Shown piece by piece: positions 22,546 through 32,630 of a DNA stretch of 64,000 bases. The DNA lies in contig OY829326.1 in the NCBI GenBank assembly GCA_963691655.1, forward strand, positions 35,367,989 through 35,431,988. Direction: 5' to 3'. The position numbers and the translations under genes are program-made. This DNA comes from Toxonevra muliebris (lineage: Eukaryota; Arthropoda; Insecta; Diptera; Pallopteridae). Under the pieces are notes generated by a model. The model was not told where the DNA came from, made no database searches, and saw only the letters and a program-made list of their open reading frames with translations. The number at the start of each line of letters is the position of its first letter. Position 1 is the stretch's first letter.

Positions 22546-23500
22546 AAGTATATATTAGCCATTATTATCTATGATTTTTTGCCATTTTTCCGGTAGCTTC
22601 ATAATTCTATCGGTTTAAAACTTCTGTGGTTTATCAGCGAAAAACTTGGCCAAGTGATTTTCGGCGGTTCTTCTGTCGGCCAATTTTTTTCCATCAAGAG
22701 ATGGATACAGAGACCGAAACCAACGATAGTCAGACAGGGCAATGTCCGGGCTATACGGTGGGTGCATAAAAACTTCCCAGCCAAGCGCAGTCAATTTTTG
22801 GCTGGTCATCAAAGATGTGTGTAGTCTGGCATTATCATGGTGGAACACAACTCCTTTTCTGTTGGCGAATTCTGGTCGCTTTTTCTTGATTGCTTCATTA
22901 AAATGGTCGAGTTATGAGCAGTAGAGATCAGAATTGACTGTTAAGCCAGGTTGTAGTAGCTCATAATAGACAATTCCTTTCCAATTATATCAAACACTCA
23001 ACATAACCTTGTTTCTCATCAATCCAGGCTATGAAGTCGTTTGTGGAGGTTCACCGGCCTTTGAACATGATTTTTTTCATTTGATATACTCGTATTTAAT
23101 CCATTTTTCATCGCCCGTAATGATTTGTTTCAAAAATGGTTCAATTTCGTTGCGTTTCAGCAACGTTTAACTAATGGTAATTCGGTCAATCAAATTTCTT
23201 TGTGTTAATTCATGTGGCACCCAAACATTGAGCTTCTTTCCTTTTTTAAATGATTCCAAACTATCATGTGGTTGATGTTTAGTGCCTCTGCTATCTCCTG
23301 GAAGTTTGCGTGCCGGTCTTGCTCCACCTTTTGCAGCGTTTTTACCTTTTTTATAGTAAAAAGCATCACGTTGCGTATTTCTTCAAAAATTTCAATCATT
23401 TTCAAATCAATGTAACTTTTTACACGAATGACGAACTACAAAAAATGTAGGCTGAAATGTCACCTATCACACGCGCGTTCGTTTGACAGAATCAGATCAG
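22546..23500 (-). mobile_element. Mariner element, internally degraded
   Basis: The region encodes a broken mariner transposase on the minus strand. Clear terminal inverted repeats were not located, so the limits are approximate. It abuts the (AAC)n tail of the upstream LINE fragment. Confidence 0.7.
22600..23405 (-). pseudogene. Mariner transposase, frameshifted and shortened
   Basis: Starting at the methionine at 23405, the frame gives EIFEEIRNVM, then jumps to FQEIAEALNINHMIVWNHLKK, the second helix-turn-helix; roughly 50 residues between the two helix-turn-helix parts seem lost. The linker and catalytic core follow in other frames: NEIEPFLK and TGDEKWIKY near 23110 (first catalytic D), then FHHDNARLHTS at 22848-22810 (second D), HPPYSPDIALSDYRW (third D, DD34D spacing expected) and ADKPQKF near the end. 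The WVPHEL motif was not found. At least two frameshifts, so non-functional. A mariner rather than Tc1 assignment follows from YSPD and SDY motifs. Confidence 0.8.
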
Positions 23501-24402
23501 TGGTGCCAGATGTATGGCCATTAACATAATCTTATGACAAAAATCAAAAAAAAATTTTATGTGACTCATATTTTAAAAGATGGGGCAGGGTGATAGCTCG
23601 ATTTGAAAGTGCTATCGGAAGTTCCATCTTATCATCAAATAAAAAAAAAAAAAAAAAAAAAATTGCCTCTATAAATCGGGAGTTCTACTTTGAAATTTCT
23701 TAAAATTTTTACATCAATCTGGAAGCACTTAAAATTTGAATATGATGCAAATTTAAATTTTTAAACATTGGAGTCAAAATTTTGTAGAACAAAAAAAAAA
23801 AAACAAAACTTTATAACATAGTACACTGTGAAAAACTCTATAGGCTTTGAGCACCATGAACAATTTGTACTCAAAAATTACAAGATCCTTTTTTAGCTTA
23901 GGCAATTATTGCCAAAAACTGTTCTTCCTCGTTGTACTCTTCGCTCTCTTCTTCCCCCTCGCCTACAAACTAAAAAAAAATTGCTGACTATAATTGCATA
24001 ACCTAAAAGGCGACCAACTCAAAAACGCTTTTGATTTGATTTTAATACTATGGTTGCAAAAGTGCGTCAGTCTAATGTAACTAGTAGTTTTTATACTTTT
24101 GCTAATCATTGTTAACTGAATTAAAAAAAAAAAAAGTATTCTTCAGTGTTGCGTAAACGTTATTTTGGAAAACGTTAATTGTTTCCTACAAAATTCTTTA
24201 TAACCTCGAGGTCACAGTTCAGTGCGTTCAGTTTAAATTCAATTAAACTGAAACAAGTTTAGATCCTCGAGCAAATCTCAATTTCATTTTCATACTATGC
24301 ATATGCAAATTGTCACGTAACTTCAATTACACACATGCCACAATATATAAACACAAAACAAATATGCAGCACAAGCTATACATACATACATATGTACATT
24401 AA
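23501..24402. other. Non-coding spacer with A-tracts
   Basis: No gene. A 20-plus A run at 23639-23662 and further A tracts near 23792 and 24124. CATACATACATA at about 24380-24391 precedes the MITE. Confidence 0.6.
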
Positions 24403-24793
24403 AGTGCCTCAAGCTCCATACAAAAAAAAAAAAAAATAAAAAAAGATTTTGCTTTACTACTCTAAAAATTAACCTCATTTTATTTCACGATGATTCCCAA
24501 AATATTTCGGTTCTATTGATTACAGTTCGTGATTGTATTTGGATCGTTTTGAAGAAGCTTCGAAGAATCTATTTTTGATTGAGAATTTTTTTTTGTAATT
24601 CTAAAATTACTGTGAAAAACCCATTTTCTTAAGTCCGATTTAAAAATCAGATGTTTTTTTATTAACTTTCTTTTAACGATTCAGCTAACGATTGGTAATC
24701 ACTAGATCCGAAATATTTTGGGAATCATTTTAAAATAATTCGAGGCTAATTTTTATAAGGATACCACAACAACTTTTTTTTTCGAGAGGCACC
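24403..24793. mobile_element. TTAA-flanked MITE with long inverted repeats (391 bp)
   Basis: TTAA at 24399-24402 and 24794-24797 flanks AGTGCCTC...GAGGCACC. The arms, roughly 115 bp each, pair over several blocks, for example GATTCCCAAAATATTTCGG on the left against CCGAAATATTTTGGGAATC on the right. TTAA targets are used by piggyBac and Kolobok elements; which applies is not decided. No coding. Confidence 0.8.
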
Positions 24794-24797
24794 TTAA

Positions 24798-26134
24798 TAA
24801 ACCTAAATATGTATTGATGTTTTTATGCTCGTGCATATGTAAGTATGTATGATATACCCGTATATGGATGGGCGCGTGTTGCATGTCAATCAATTCATGC
24901 CACTTTCAAATGAAATTAAACATATTCAATCACACGCACACATACAAATGTGCATACGAGGAGAATGAACTTCCGTCAAATTCACTTGCCATGGCGAGCA
25001 CGTCGAATAGAATTAAAGTACGCATTACAAATACAATTCAAGGCAGGCAGGCAGGCATGCAGGCAATTCTTCCAAAGCGGCTTAGTGACCTATAATACAA
25101 ACGCCTACGCCTACACCTATGATTGCGATGTAGTTGCTGTCGCATCAACAGTATATATAGGTATATATGTATGTATGTAGTGCCCAGCGATATTTTCCAT
25201 ACATACATAAGTACATACAAAAACGAGTATATCGTTGATACATACGAATACAACGCGTGCTTCATCCATACAGAGGATATTATTTATCGGTAGGTGAGTT
25301 GCATGTATCTATGAGTCCGTTCTGTGTGTTATTCTTCATATACGCACATGATTATTTGCTTGCAACATACAAAGTTACGACAAATACTGGACGTGCTTTT
25401 TTTCTTCAGAAACGCTAAGCTGCGTTGTTAGTTTTGTTGCTCTTGTTGTTACTGTTGTAAATGAAGTTTAAGCACTTTGCATAGTTCATATACATATGCA
25501 TAAACATAGGTAGGTATGCAGTCAAAAGCGATGGTCGGTTGCGACTTTGCTACGCATGCGCAGCTGCACTTTGGCGGAACTAATTTATTTGATTTTTTTT
25601 TTTTTTTTTGAATTTTTTTTGTTTGTAATAGTGCTACGAAACAAATCCGATACTTGAAGTGGAATTTGTGTGGTGCATCGAATGCTTGACATAAAGAAGT
25701 TTATACTCCATATTCTTTGTTTTTCTAATATTATGATTATTTGTTGTAACAATATCGTGACAATAACCACCATTACTGTTATTTTTGCAATTGCTTACTA
25801 CATACATGCTTGTGTACATATGTATGTAGCTCAAAGTGGTGGTTAGTTGCCGCAACTTGACACTTTAGTTTTTATTTGTAATGTTATTGTATGTTGTGGA
25901 TGTTGACAATTAAATCTGCACCTGCATTTTTTCCATTTGTTGCGTAGTTCTTGCGGTTGTTTCGCTATTGTGTCATAGTATAACTCAAAAGTAAATATGC
26001 TTTGTTATGAATGAGCTTGACCCGTAACATGAAGAGAGAGAAAAAGGTAATTAAATTAAGCAATGAATAACTTTTAGTACCTTCACAAATCGATTTGAAG
26101 TTTGCGCACTATTAAAAATCGAACTATTAGAACT
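24798..26134. other. Non-coding stretch with GGCA and CATA repeats
   Basis: No gene. GGCA tandem at about 25042-25062, several TATG/CATA runs (25150-25240, 25800-25830), and a T run at 25595-25610. Confidence 0.6.
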
Positions 26135-26530
26135 AACTCCTAATAGACAAAATTCAAACCAGTAATCAAACTAAACATCAGACCAATATTCAGATCAAGT
26201 TAGGATCAAAAATCAGACCAAAAAGATACCGAGTTTAGATCAAAAGCAAACCTAAACTTGGCTGAGACGAAAAAGTAATCATCAGACCAAAATCCTGACA
26301 AAAAATCAGGCAAAATTTGGACAAAAACTCAAACCGAAATTCAAACCACAAATTATAACGAAGTTCAGTCAAAATATGAGACGAATTCAGATAAAGAATT
26401 TGACCAAAACTAAGACCAAGTTCACGCAAAAAGTCAGTTTAAAAGAAAAACCAAGTTAAAGCTAAAAAAAAAAAAAAATTTAAGCTCAAACTAAAACTCG
26501 GACAATTTAGCATCAATTTTACGACTAAAA
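26135..26530. repeat. Degenerate CAGACCAAAATT array, no termini seen
   Basis: About 0.4 kb of the degenerate 11-12 bp unit in the orientation AAATTCAGACCAAAA, the complement of that at 2826-4111. Neither CAGTGGCGGAT-type terminus is visible, so this is a fragment or an array outlasting its element. Confidence 0.65.
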
Positions 26531-27239
26531 AGTCACATGGCAAACGGTGTCACTGTTTCGAACCAAGCACATTTTTAACACGTCTGGAATCCTCGTTATG
26601 GAGTTCTAGCAAGTTTTTTTTTTTAACTGGTATATGTTTCATGAGTAAGAGAAAGTTGTTTATCATGAAAGTGGAAGCAAAAATTGATCAGTCAGGAACT
26701 CTCCACCACCCCTGCTTACCCACCCTTCGGGGTTTTATATGAAGCTATTATTTGATCTATGTATTACCATATACGGCTGCGAAACTTACCAGAAGATCGT
26801 CGGGAAACATATTTCCCACCGAAAAGTAGTTAGGGCGAAAGTATTTTGTATCAACAAATTGTAAGGATCTCCAAAGGTCAAAAACATTTAATTGCTTTCA
26901 GAAATACGCGAAAATAGTAAAAAGTACGTAGTTGTGCAGTAATATCATTATATGGGATTAATAACTAGAAAAAAACAACCAATTACCTTAGAAACAAATA
27001 TTCCTTATCAAACAATACGTGGGGCCATTTAAGATCAAAACAATTTATCAATTAATTAACCCTTGAAAGTGAAAAGTTTTGTGTTTTTGCAACAGTCTCT
27101 TTTCACAAGATTAAACGTTAGAAAAAATAGCAAACCATCTTCAAAGAAATTATAAAAAAAATTGGTCCTGCATATACTAAAATTATGGGATTTGGGCCTC
27201 CATATCGAGGGCCTGGTAGAAAAAAACTAGATACAAGGA
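26531..27239. other. Non-coding spacer between repeat arrays
   Basis: No gene. TTAACCCTTG at about 27057 resembles a piggyBac-like left end, but no matching right end follows. Confidence 0.5.
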
Positions 27240-27390
27240 GATAAAATTCAGACCATAATCCGAACCGAGTTTCGACAAAAAATCAGACCAAACACGATCC
27301 AAAAAGAGATCAAAATTTAGATTAAAACTTGAGACCAAAAATCAGACCAAATAAAGATCAAATTCTGACCGAAAATAAAACCTAACCCCA
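27240..27390. repeat. Short degenerate CAGACCAAAATT array
   Basis: About 150 bp of the same degenerate unit and orientation as 26135-26530, with CGAGTTTCGAC-type variants. No terminus seen. Confidence 0.55.
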
Positions 27391-28954
27391 TTATCAAGCT
27401 AGCCCAAAATAGGAATGGTGCAGACTGACCATGAAATTTTAGATTTAATCTAGTCTAGGTGTACTCGTATGTTACGGGCAGATGTGATGTGGAAAGGTTT
27501 TAATAGGTTATGAGCATTAAAACTTTTGAAAAGTGCCACTGGTCGTGAATCATATTTTGCAAAATTTCCTTTTCTGTGTTGACAGGAAAATGCTACTGTA
27601 CTATATGTATGTATTGTATAATTATAATATTGTTTGCAACATACATATATTAATAGCTTGTTTACTTGGATGATATACAAATCGCTCATGCCGCACGTTT
27701 TAGAATACATAGAAATATATTCCCTCTAAGCTGAATGTCTTTGATAGCTGCTGGCCAGACTGAGTCTCGTTATCCTTGTCATATTATCGCCTTAACTATA
27801 TGCACTGGCGCATAATCTAAGAGCTGCACGTACTACGAGTACTGCTTCATGTGAACTCTTTGCAATGCAGCGCATAAGTTGCAGATTGTTATGCACGCGC
27901 GCAATGTTGCAGTTGTTGTTACTGCTATTTGCCTTATTCTTCTTCTTCTAGCTGCTGTGAAATTCTCCTCCCACAAAACCCTTGCAGGTATCTACTTTTG
28001 TGTTTTCTTGAGATTTTCACATTCTTGTACATACAATTATTATTTGCCTTAACAACACATACATACATACATACATACGTACATATTCTTATACTTTATA
28101 TCGTCCTCTATAGTAAGTATCCACTAGATACATTGACTCTTTGGCGATTGTGTGCACAAGTAGTCTACGCCTTGAGCTAAAATCTACTTTTCTACTTTTG
28201 CTGCAAATATTTTTGTTGTTGTTGTTGTTGTGGTTGTTGGTGCTTTGGTTACTTTTGTTTTTGTCTTTCGTGCTGTATTTAAAATTGCATCTGTTGGCGC
28301 ACATTCAATGTTCTACTCTTTTTTTGGCCTACAATCAGTTTCTGCCTCATTTTGCATCAACATCATCTTCATCATTATTGTCGTCATCATTACCATCATC
28401 ATCATTATCATATGGTTGGTTATGGCTTTTGAGTGTGTATGTGAATGTGAATCTGAATGTGTTGCCTTCTTTATGAACGAACACTTGTTTGTGGTCGCTT
28501 TCGGTGGCTGGCTAACTGCCTCAACTAGTTGCAGGTGTGTTTCTCACGCTTTGTCATTTGCGCTGCACGAAATTCTAAATTCTTTCTTTATAAATAGTTA
28601 CTCGTATTATTTATTCCGTAATTCGTTGTTGGAATTTCCTCATAATTATTAATTGAGTTTTCGGAATTTTAAATGTTATGCCTTGATGCAGTTAGAAATG
28701 TCAAGGTTAAAATGGAGGAAGCGTGAATTTTTTAAATTTTATCTCTTATGACGATTTCTACTGGAAATATTAGTTCAAAGGAAAGAGCAAGGGTTGTTCT
28801 CGATTCTAGGTGAGGTTTTATTGTTTCTTTTAAACGCAGAATGGATAAGTCTATTTACATATTCCTCTAAATCAGTTGATGGCAGCGTTTGCTTTCTATA
28901 TTTGAAAACTTTAACTGCTTTGACCTCTGTTTTGCTAAGTTATAGAATAATTAT
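27391..28954. other. Non-coding stretch with microsatellites
   Basis: No gene. CATA repeat at 28057-28079, TTG repeat at about 28213-28240, and TCA/ATC repeats at about 28360-28410. Hydrophobic frames at 28141-28476 and 28230-28652 are by-products of these T-rich repeats. Confidence 0.6.
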
Positions 28955-29285
28955 AAGACCAATAACTAGACCAAAATCCAGACCAAAACTTTGGCTCCAT
29001 CTTAGTCAAAAAATCTGATCAAACTGTTGATCAAAACGCGGACCAAACTTCGAATAAAAATTCAAACCAAAGTATCACTAAACATCAAACAAAAACCTGA
29101 CAAAAATTAAAACAAAATTTGGACTGAATATCGAAACTCATCCCAAAATCCAAACAAAAATTCAGATCAAACTTCAAACAAAAATTCAGTACAAAACTCA
29201 GATCATAATTCAGACTACAAATCAGACTGAAATTCATACAGAAATCAGACCCAAAATTAGATAAAATCAGACCGAAACGGAAACG
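28955..29285. repeat. Degenerate CAGACCAAAATT array
   Basis: About 330 bp of the degenerate unit in the same orientation as 26135-26530. It ends shortly before the left terminus of the related element at 29399. Confidence 0.65.
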
Positions 29286-29564
29286 ATTGAATTACTTTTT
29301 AAGTTTAACTTTCTTCATTTTTTATTTTTAATACAAAGCTAAATATTTGAGCTAAATATTATATTGAGAAAGAATTTATGGTCTACATACCTTATTCTCA
29401 GTGGCGACCCTAGGATTTAGGTTTGGGTCGGTTGTGGGATAATTATCAAATTATAAATTAGACTAAAATTTAGATCAAATATTAGATCCAAATTCAGAAC
29501 AAAAATCAAAAAAAAAATCAGAACAAAACTCTAACCGAAAATCAAACCAAAACACAGGCTCTTT

Positions 29565-30239
29565 TATTATTATTATCTAGGGGATTTGCCTAATCAGACC
29601 CAGACAGATCCTTTTCGGCTTCTTATGCCTCTACTCTGAGCACGCGTAAACGAGCATGGTCACCCAGTGTCAAAGCGAACGTATCCTTGTAAGCCAGGTG
29701 GCCAATTTCAGAATCATCAACATATCGATGACCCAAAATAGCAAAACTTCTGCTCGTCAACGCTGGGCTTTGACACAGTATGTGCGCTGATGTTTCCAGT
29801 TCTTCCAGATTCAATCTACAGGTATCATTCTCAAGAAGTTTCATATTCTTGAGGTGATGCTTGAAAGAGCCGTGGCCCGTTAGCCAGCTCAAAGTCGTTC
29901 GTTTTAGTTCAATGACTTTGACTGACTCATTGCATGACCACTTCACTGCGGTCTTTGCCTGCCTGTAGTCAGTGGCTTCCTCCCATCTTTTAAGATGTTC
30001 AGAGTTTGTGCATGCCGATGAACAGGCCCTCCACCAATCCACCACCAATAACAACGCATGTTCCACAAAATGCTTCTGTTGAACCTTTTTTAGTCAGAAG
30101 GTCAGCAGTTTCATTTTGCTTTATGCCTGAATGTCCCCTCAACCATATCAGTGTTAGCTCGTTTGTACAAGCATACTCATTGGGCTTCTGAACATAATCC
30201 ATGGCCAACCTGGAGGTTATATCTGTTTGCTGTACGGAC
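29565..30239 (-). mobile_element. 5'-truncated I-like LINE inserted in the repeat array
   Basis: GCTCTT at 29559-29564 and 30240-30245 is a probable short target duplication. On the minus strand the element ends in TAA repeats (TTATTATTATTAT on the plus strand at 29563-29575), the tail type known for I-clade LINEs. The array on both sides reads as one continuous repeat once it is removed. Confidence 0.7.
29623..30239 (-). pseudogene. I-like LINE ORF2 C-terminus, one frameshift
   Basis: The frame opens at the truncation with TDITSRLAMDYVQKP and continues to ELTLIWLRGHSGIKQNETAD, the last RNase H motif with its H and D. A frameshift near 30010-30040 moves to the frame with ACTNSEHLKRWEEATDYRQ, then LSWLTGHGSFKHHLKNMKL, a region with a reduced cysteine cluster (CRLNLEELE...HILCQSP), and ends at 29623. 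It is a third LINE family in the window, differing in sequence and tail from 639-1778 and 7376-7952. Confidence 0.75.
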
Positions 30240-30350
30240 GCTCTTAATCACAGACTAAAATTGCATCCAAAACTAGACTAAAACTTAAACATAATTCAAG
30301 TGGAATTCAGACCTAAATTCTGACCAAAGCTAAAAAAAACACAAACCAAA

Positions 30351-30733
30351 TAGAGTAGCTATGTTCACAATTAATGCTTCCATTCGCAGAAAATCAAACC
30401 TGAAAATCTTTCTACCGTTTAGGAATATTGCTTGAAAGGAAAGGAAGTGCAGGGCTGATAGAACACAAAACTAACTAAACCATTATCAAAGATTATGTGA
30501 CCTGTATGGATTACACCGTTGCCTCTAAAATCGTGGGTGAGCTAGATATTTCTTGAAATAGAAAATTTGCCTAACCTTGACTATCTAGGCTACATAAGTT
30601 TGAAAGTAAGTTTTTTAGGTTATGAACGAATTTGAAGAGGAAATAGAAGGTGCCCCTCTTCAGAACTGAGCACTATGAGCTTTTGAGCACAAGTACTTCT
30701 TGCCTCGTGGACTCTGATACGAATGTAGCATAA
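30351..30733. other. Non-coding spacer
   Basis: No gene or repeat recognised. Confidence 0.5.
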
Positions 30734-31410
30734 CACGGTGCGACAGTAAAAAATACCTGGGATGTCATACTACTTTTCTTGTAGGTCTTGTCGAGTAAAA
30801 CAAGAGTCTGTACTTGAAATTTTCGAAACACCCCCAAAATCTTGATTTACCGTTAAAAAACCGGTTTTGGGTACCTTTGGACACTTATAAGCCTGTAACT
30901 TGGTTGATAATCAACAGATTTTCAGTTTCTTACCGGTTTTAGAAAAAATAAACTTAGAACTTTTGAACGATATATGTAGGTTGGTCGAGCGGTACTTTTA
31001 TTTTTTCGCACGACGTGCGGAGTAGAATCGAAAAAGAACGGTGCGCACTTGTGTTACAGCAAAGAAAGAATGATTTTTTTTATTTCTAAATTTTTTACAG
31101 CAATAATTCAGTGATGGTACAAAATTTATAATTCAGTCTTAAAACATAGAAAAAGTACAAAAGTACATAATTTTAAAAAAGGTACAATAATTGTTTCAGA
31201 AGCATAAAAATTCTACAGATAACTTTACTTAATTATGTGGCGACTGCCACATATATATTTTATTTTAGAAGATTTGAGGAATTTGTGTGTATTTGTCTAG
31301 CAAACACTTTTTTTCACTTTTTTGGCCTTTTCTCATCTTTGACGGTGTTTGTACACACTATTTTATAAATGAGCTATACTACCTACCTATGGATTTATTC
31401 TAAAAACACT

Positions 31411-31450
31411 GTGAGGACGCAAGTCGGCCCACCCCTCGTTTGCGTCTCAC
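31411..31450. other. Hairpin at the LTR 5' end
   Basis: GTGAGGACGCAA (31411-31422) pairs with TTGCGTCTCAC at the right, with one bulge, around a loop containing GTCGGCCCACCCCTCG. It sits at the very start of the solo LTR. Confidence 0.6.
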
Positions 31451-31837
31451 CAGTAGAGTTCTATTAATATATTATTTTTATAGATTCAGGAATTGTTTAT
31501 TTTACTTTATTATTTTCTTTTTATTACCATGAATTGTTTATTTTATCATATATTTTAAAAATTGCTAAATCTAAGAAGTATTGTATATTAAAACGAAAAT
31601 GCAACCCTTCAATTGCATAAATTAATAGTCGAGTGGCGAACACACTCATCTAGCTGAATGACGCCATGTTTCGAACTCAACGAAGGAAAAAACAACGAAA
31701 CTACAAGCAGATGGCGGCGAACGAAGAAAACTCTTTCTCTTTCGGCGATCAACAGCGGCAGCAAGCAGACGTATATTGAGGTGAGTGTCTCGCGACGGAA
31801 CAGTGACTGGGAAAGCTTTTTTTTTTGCACATCGACG

Positions 31838-32252
31838 CTCCTTGGTGCCACGCATCAGGAGGATCATCGGGATAGGCCACGCCGTCCACCCCACAGTGTT
31901 TATAGAAAACAAATCCATAAAATTAAAGTTAAATAAAAATAAAAAAAAATAAAAAAAAAAGTAATATTTTAAAAAAATGAATTAATAAATAAACCAAATA
32001 TAAAAAAAAAGTGAAAACGAAGTGAGTGTGTGTTCTTTTTTTGTGTTCATCACCTTTTAGTGCTACGCACTAAAGGGTCCATTTGCCGGTTTCAGATAGA
32101 CGCTCCTTTGTGCCACGCACTAGGAGAGATTCGAGTGATAGGCCACGCCATCGTCCAGCAGAATTTAAGGTGCAACGCACCATACGATAGTTTGTAAGTA
32201 GGTGCTCCATAGTGCCACGCACTGGGAGGAACCACAAGGCCACGCCTTGAGG
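31838..32252 (+). other. Cluster of eight small hairpins sharing an NAC triloop
   Basis: Five hairpins have GTGC-NAC-GCAC cores: 31838-31861 (loop CAC, stem CTCCT..GGTGC/GCATC..AGGAG), 32053-32077 (loop TAC, 11-bp stem), 32103-32126 (CAC), 32169-32181 (AAC, 5-bp stem) and 32205-32228 (CAC). Three have GGC-CAC-GCC cores: 31875-31883, 32137-32152 and 32232-32252. In three places a long GTGC-type hairpin is followed 13-25 bases later by a GGC-type one. Stems are kept while bases differ, e.g. CTCCTTTGTGC/GCACTAGGAG against CTCCATAGTGC/GCACTGGGAG. Function unknown; it could act in LTR RNA. Confidence 0.7.
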
Positions 32253-32630
32253 AAAAATAAAAAAGTGAAATTCAGAAAAATAGAGGGGCAAGATCCCAAG
32301 TGAGTGTTGTGTAGTGTCCGTAAATTGAAAATAGTTCACCCCGGTCCCTGTAACAAATAAATTTCTGTAGCCTCGAACCCTGGACTCGGCGAGTGATACC
32401 CAGGCTAGAGCTTCGTTACAACACGTTTACTAAGGAGTAAAACGCAAGAAAATCTGTTGGTGTTGGGCACCCAAAGGTACCCAAAACCGGTTTTTTAACG
32501 TTAAACCAAGATTTTGGGAGTGTTTGGAAAATTTCAAGGACAGACTCTTGTTTTTTCGACAAGACCTACAAGAAAAATAGTATGACTTCCCAGGTATTTC
32601 TACTTTACTATATTTTGTAACACTGTGTAA

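Larger units (their letters stand above)
29399..30350. mobile_element. hAT-like element with degenerate repeat, split by a LINE
   Basis: The left end CAGTGGCGACCCTAGG at 29399 fits the family terminus. The degenerate CAGACCAAAATT repeat runs 29455-29558, is interrupted by an I-like LINE, and resumes at 30246-30350. No right terminus found. It was therefore in place before the LINE inserted. Confidence 0.6.
31410..32420 (+). mobile_element. Solo LTR with 4-bp target duplication
   Basis: The 1011-bp segment begins TGTGAGG and ends CGTTACA (TG...CA termini) and is bracketed by ACAC at 31406-31409 and 32421-32424. AATAAA at 32356-32361 fits an LTR polyadenylation signal for plus-strand orientation. 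No internal retroelement domain adjoins it, so it is read as a solo LTR left by recombination. A 4-bp duplication fits the gypsy/Ty3 group by general rule, though not exclusively. It carries the hairpin cluster at 31838-32252. Confidence 0.65.
30734..32627. mobile_element. Long-TIR DNA element split by a solo LTR
   Basis: Inverted arms of about 155 bp lie at 30734-30888 and 32466-32627. Blocks such as GTTAAAAAACCGGTTTTGGG, ATACCTGGGATGTCATACTA and CTTGTAGGTCTTGTCGA are shared. The ends are CACGGTG and CACTGTG (CACAGTG read inward), a heptamer resembling Transib termini. The only flanking repeat is TAA (30731-30733 and 32628-32630), which is not the 5-bp GC-rich duplication known for Transib, so the superfamily stays open. 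Without the LTR it would be about 0.88 kb. No transposase. Confidence 0.75.

Noticed and set aside
28141..28652. Two overlapping hydrophobic frames (111 and 140 codons) on the plus strand
   Set aside because: They arise from TTG, TTT and ATC microsatellites; the sequence is low-complexity with no membrane-protein family signature.
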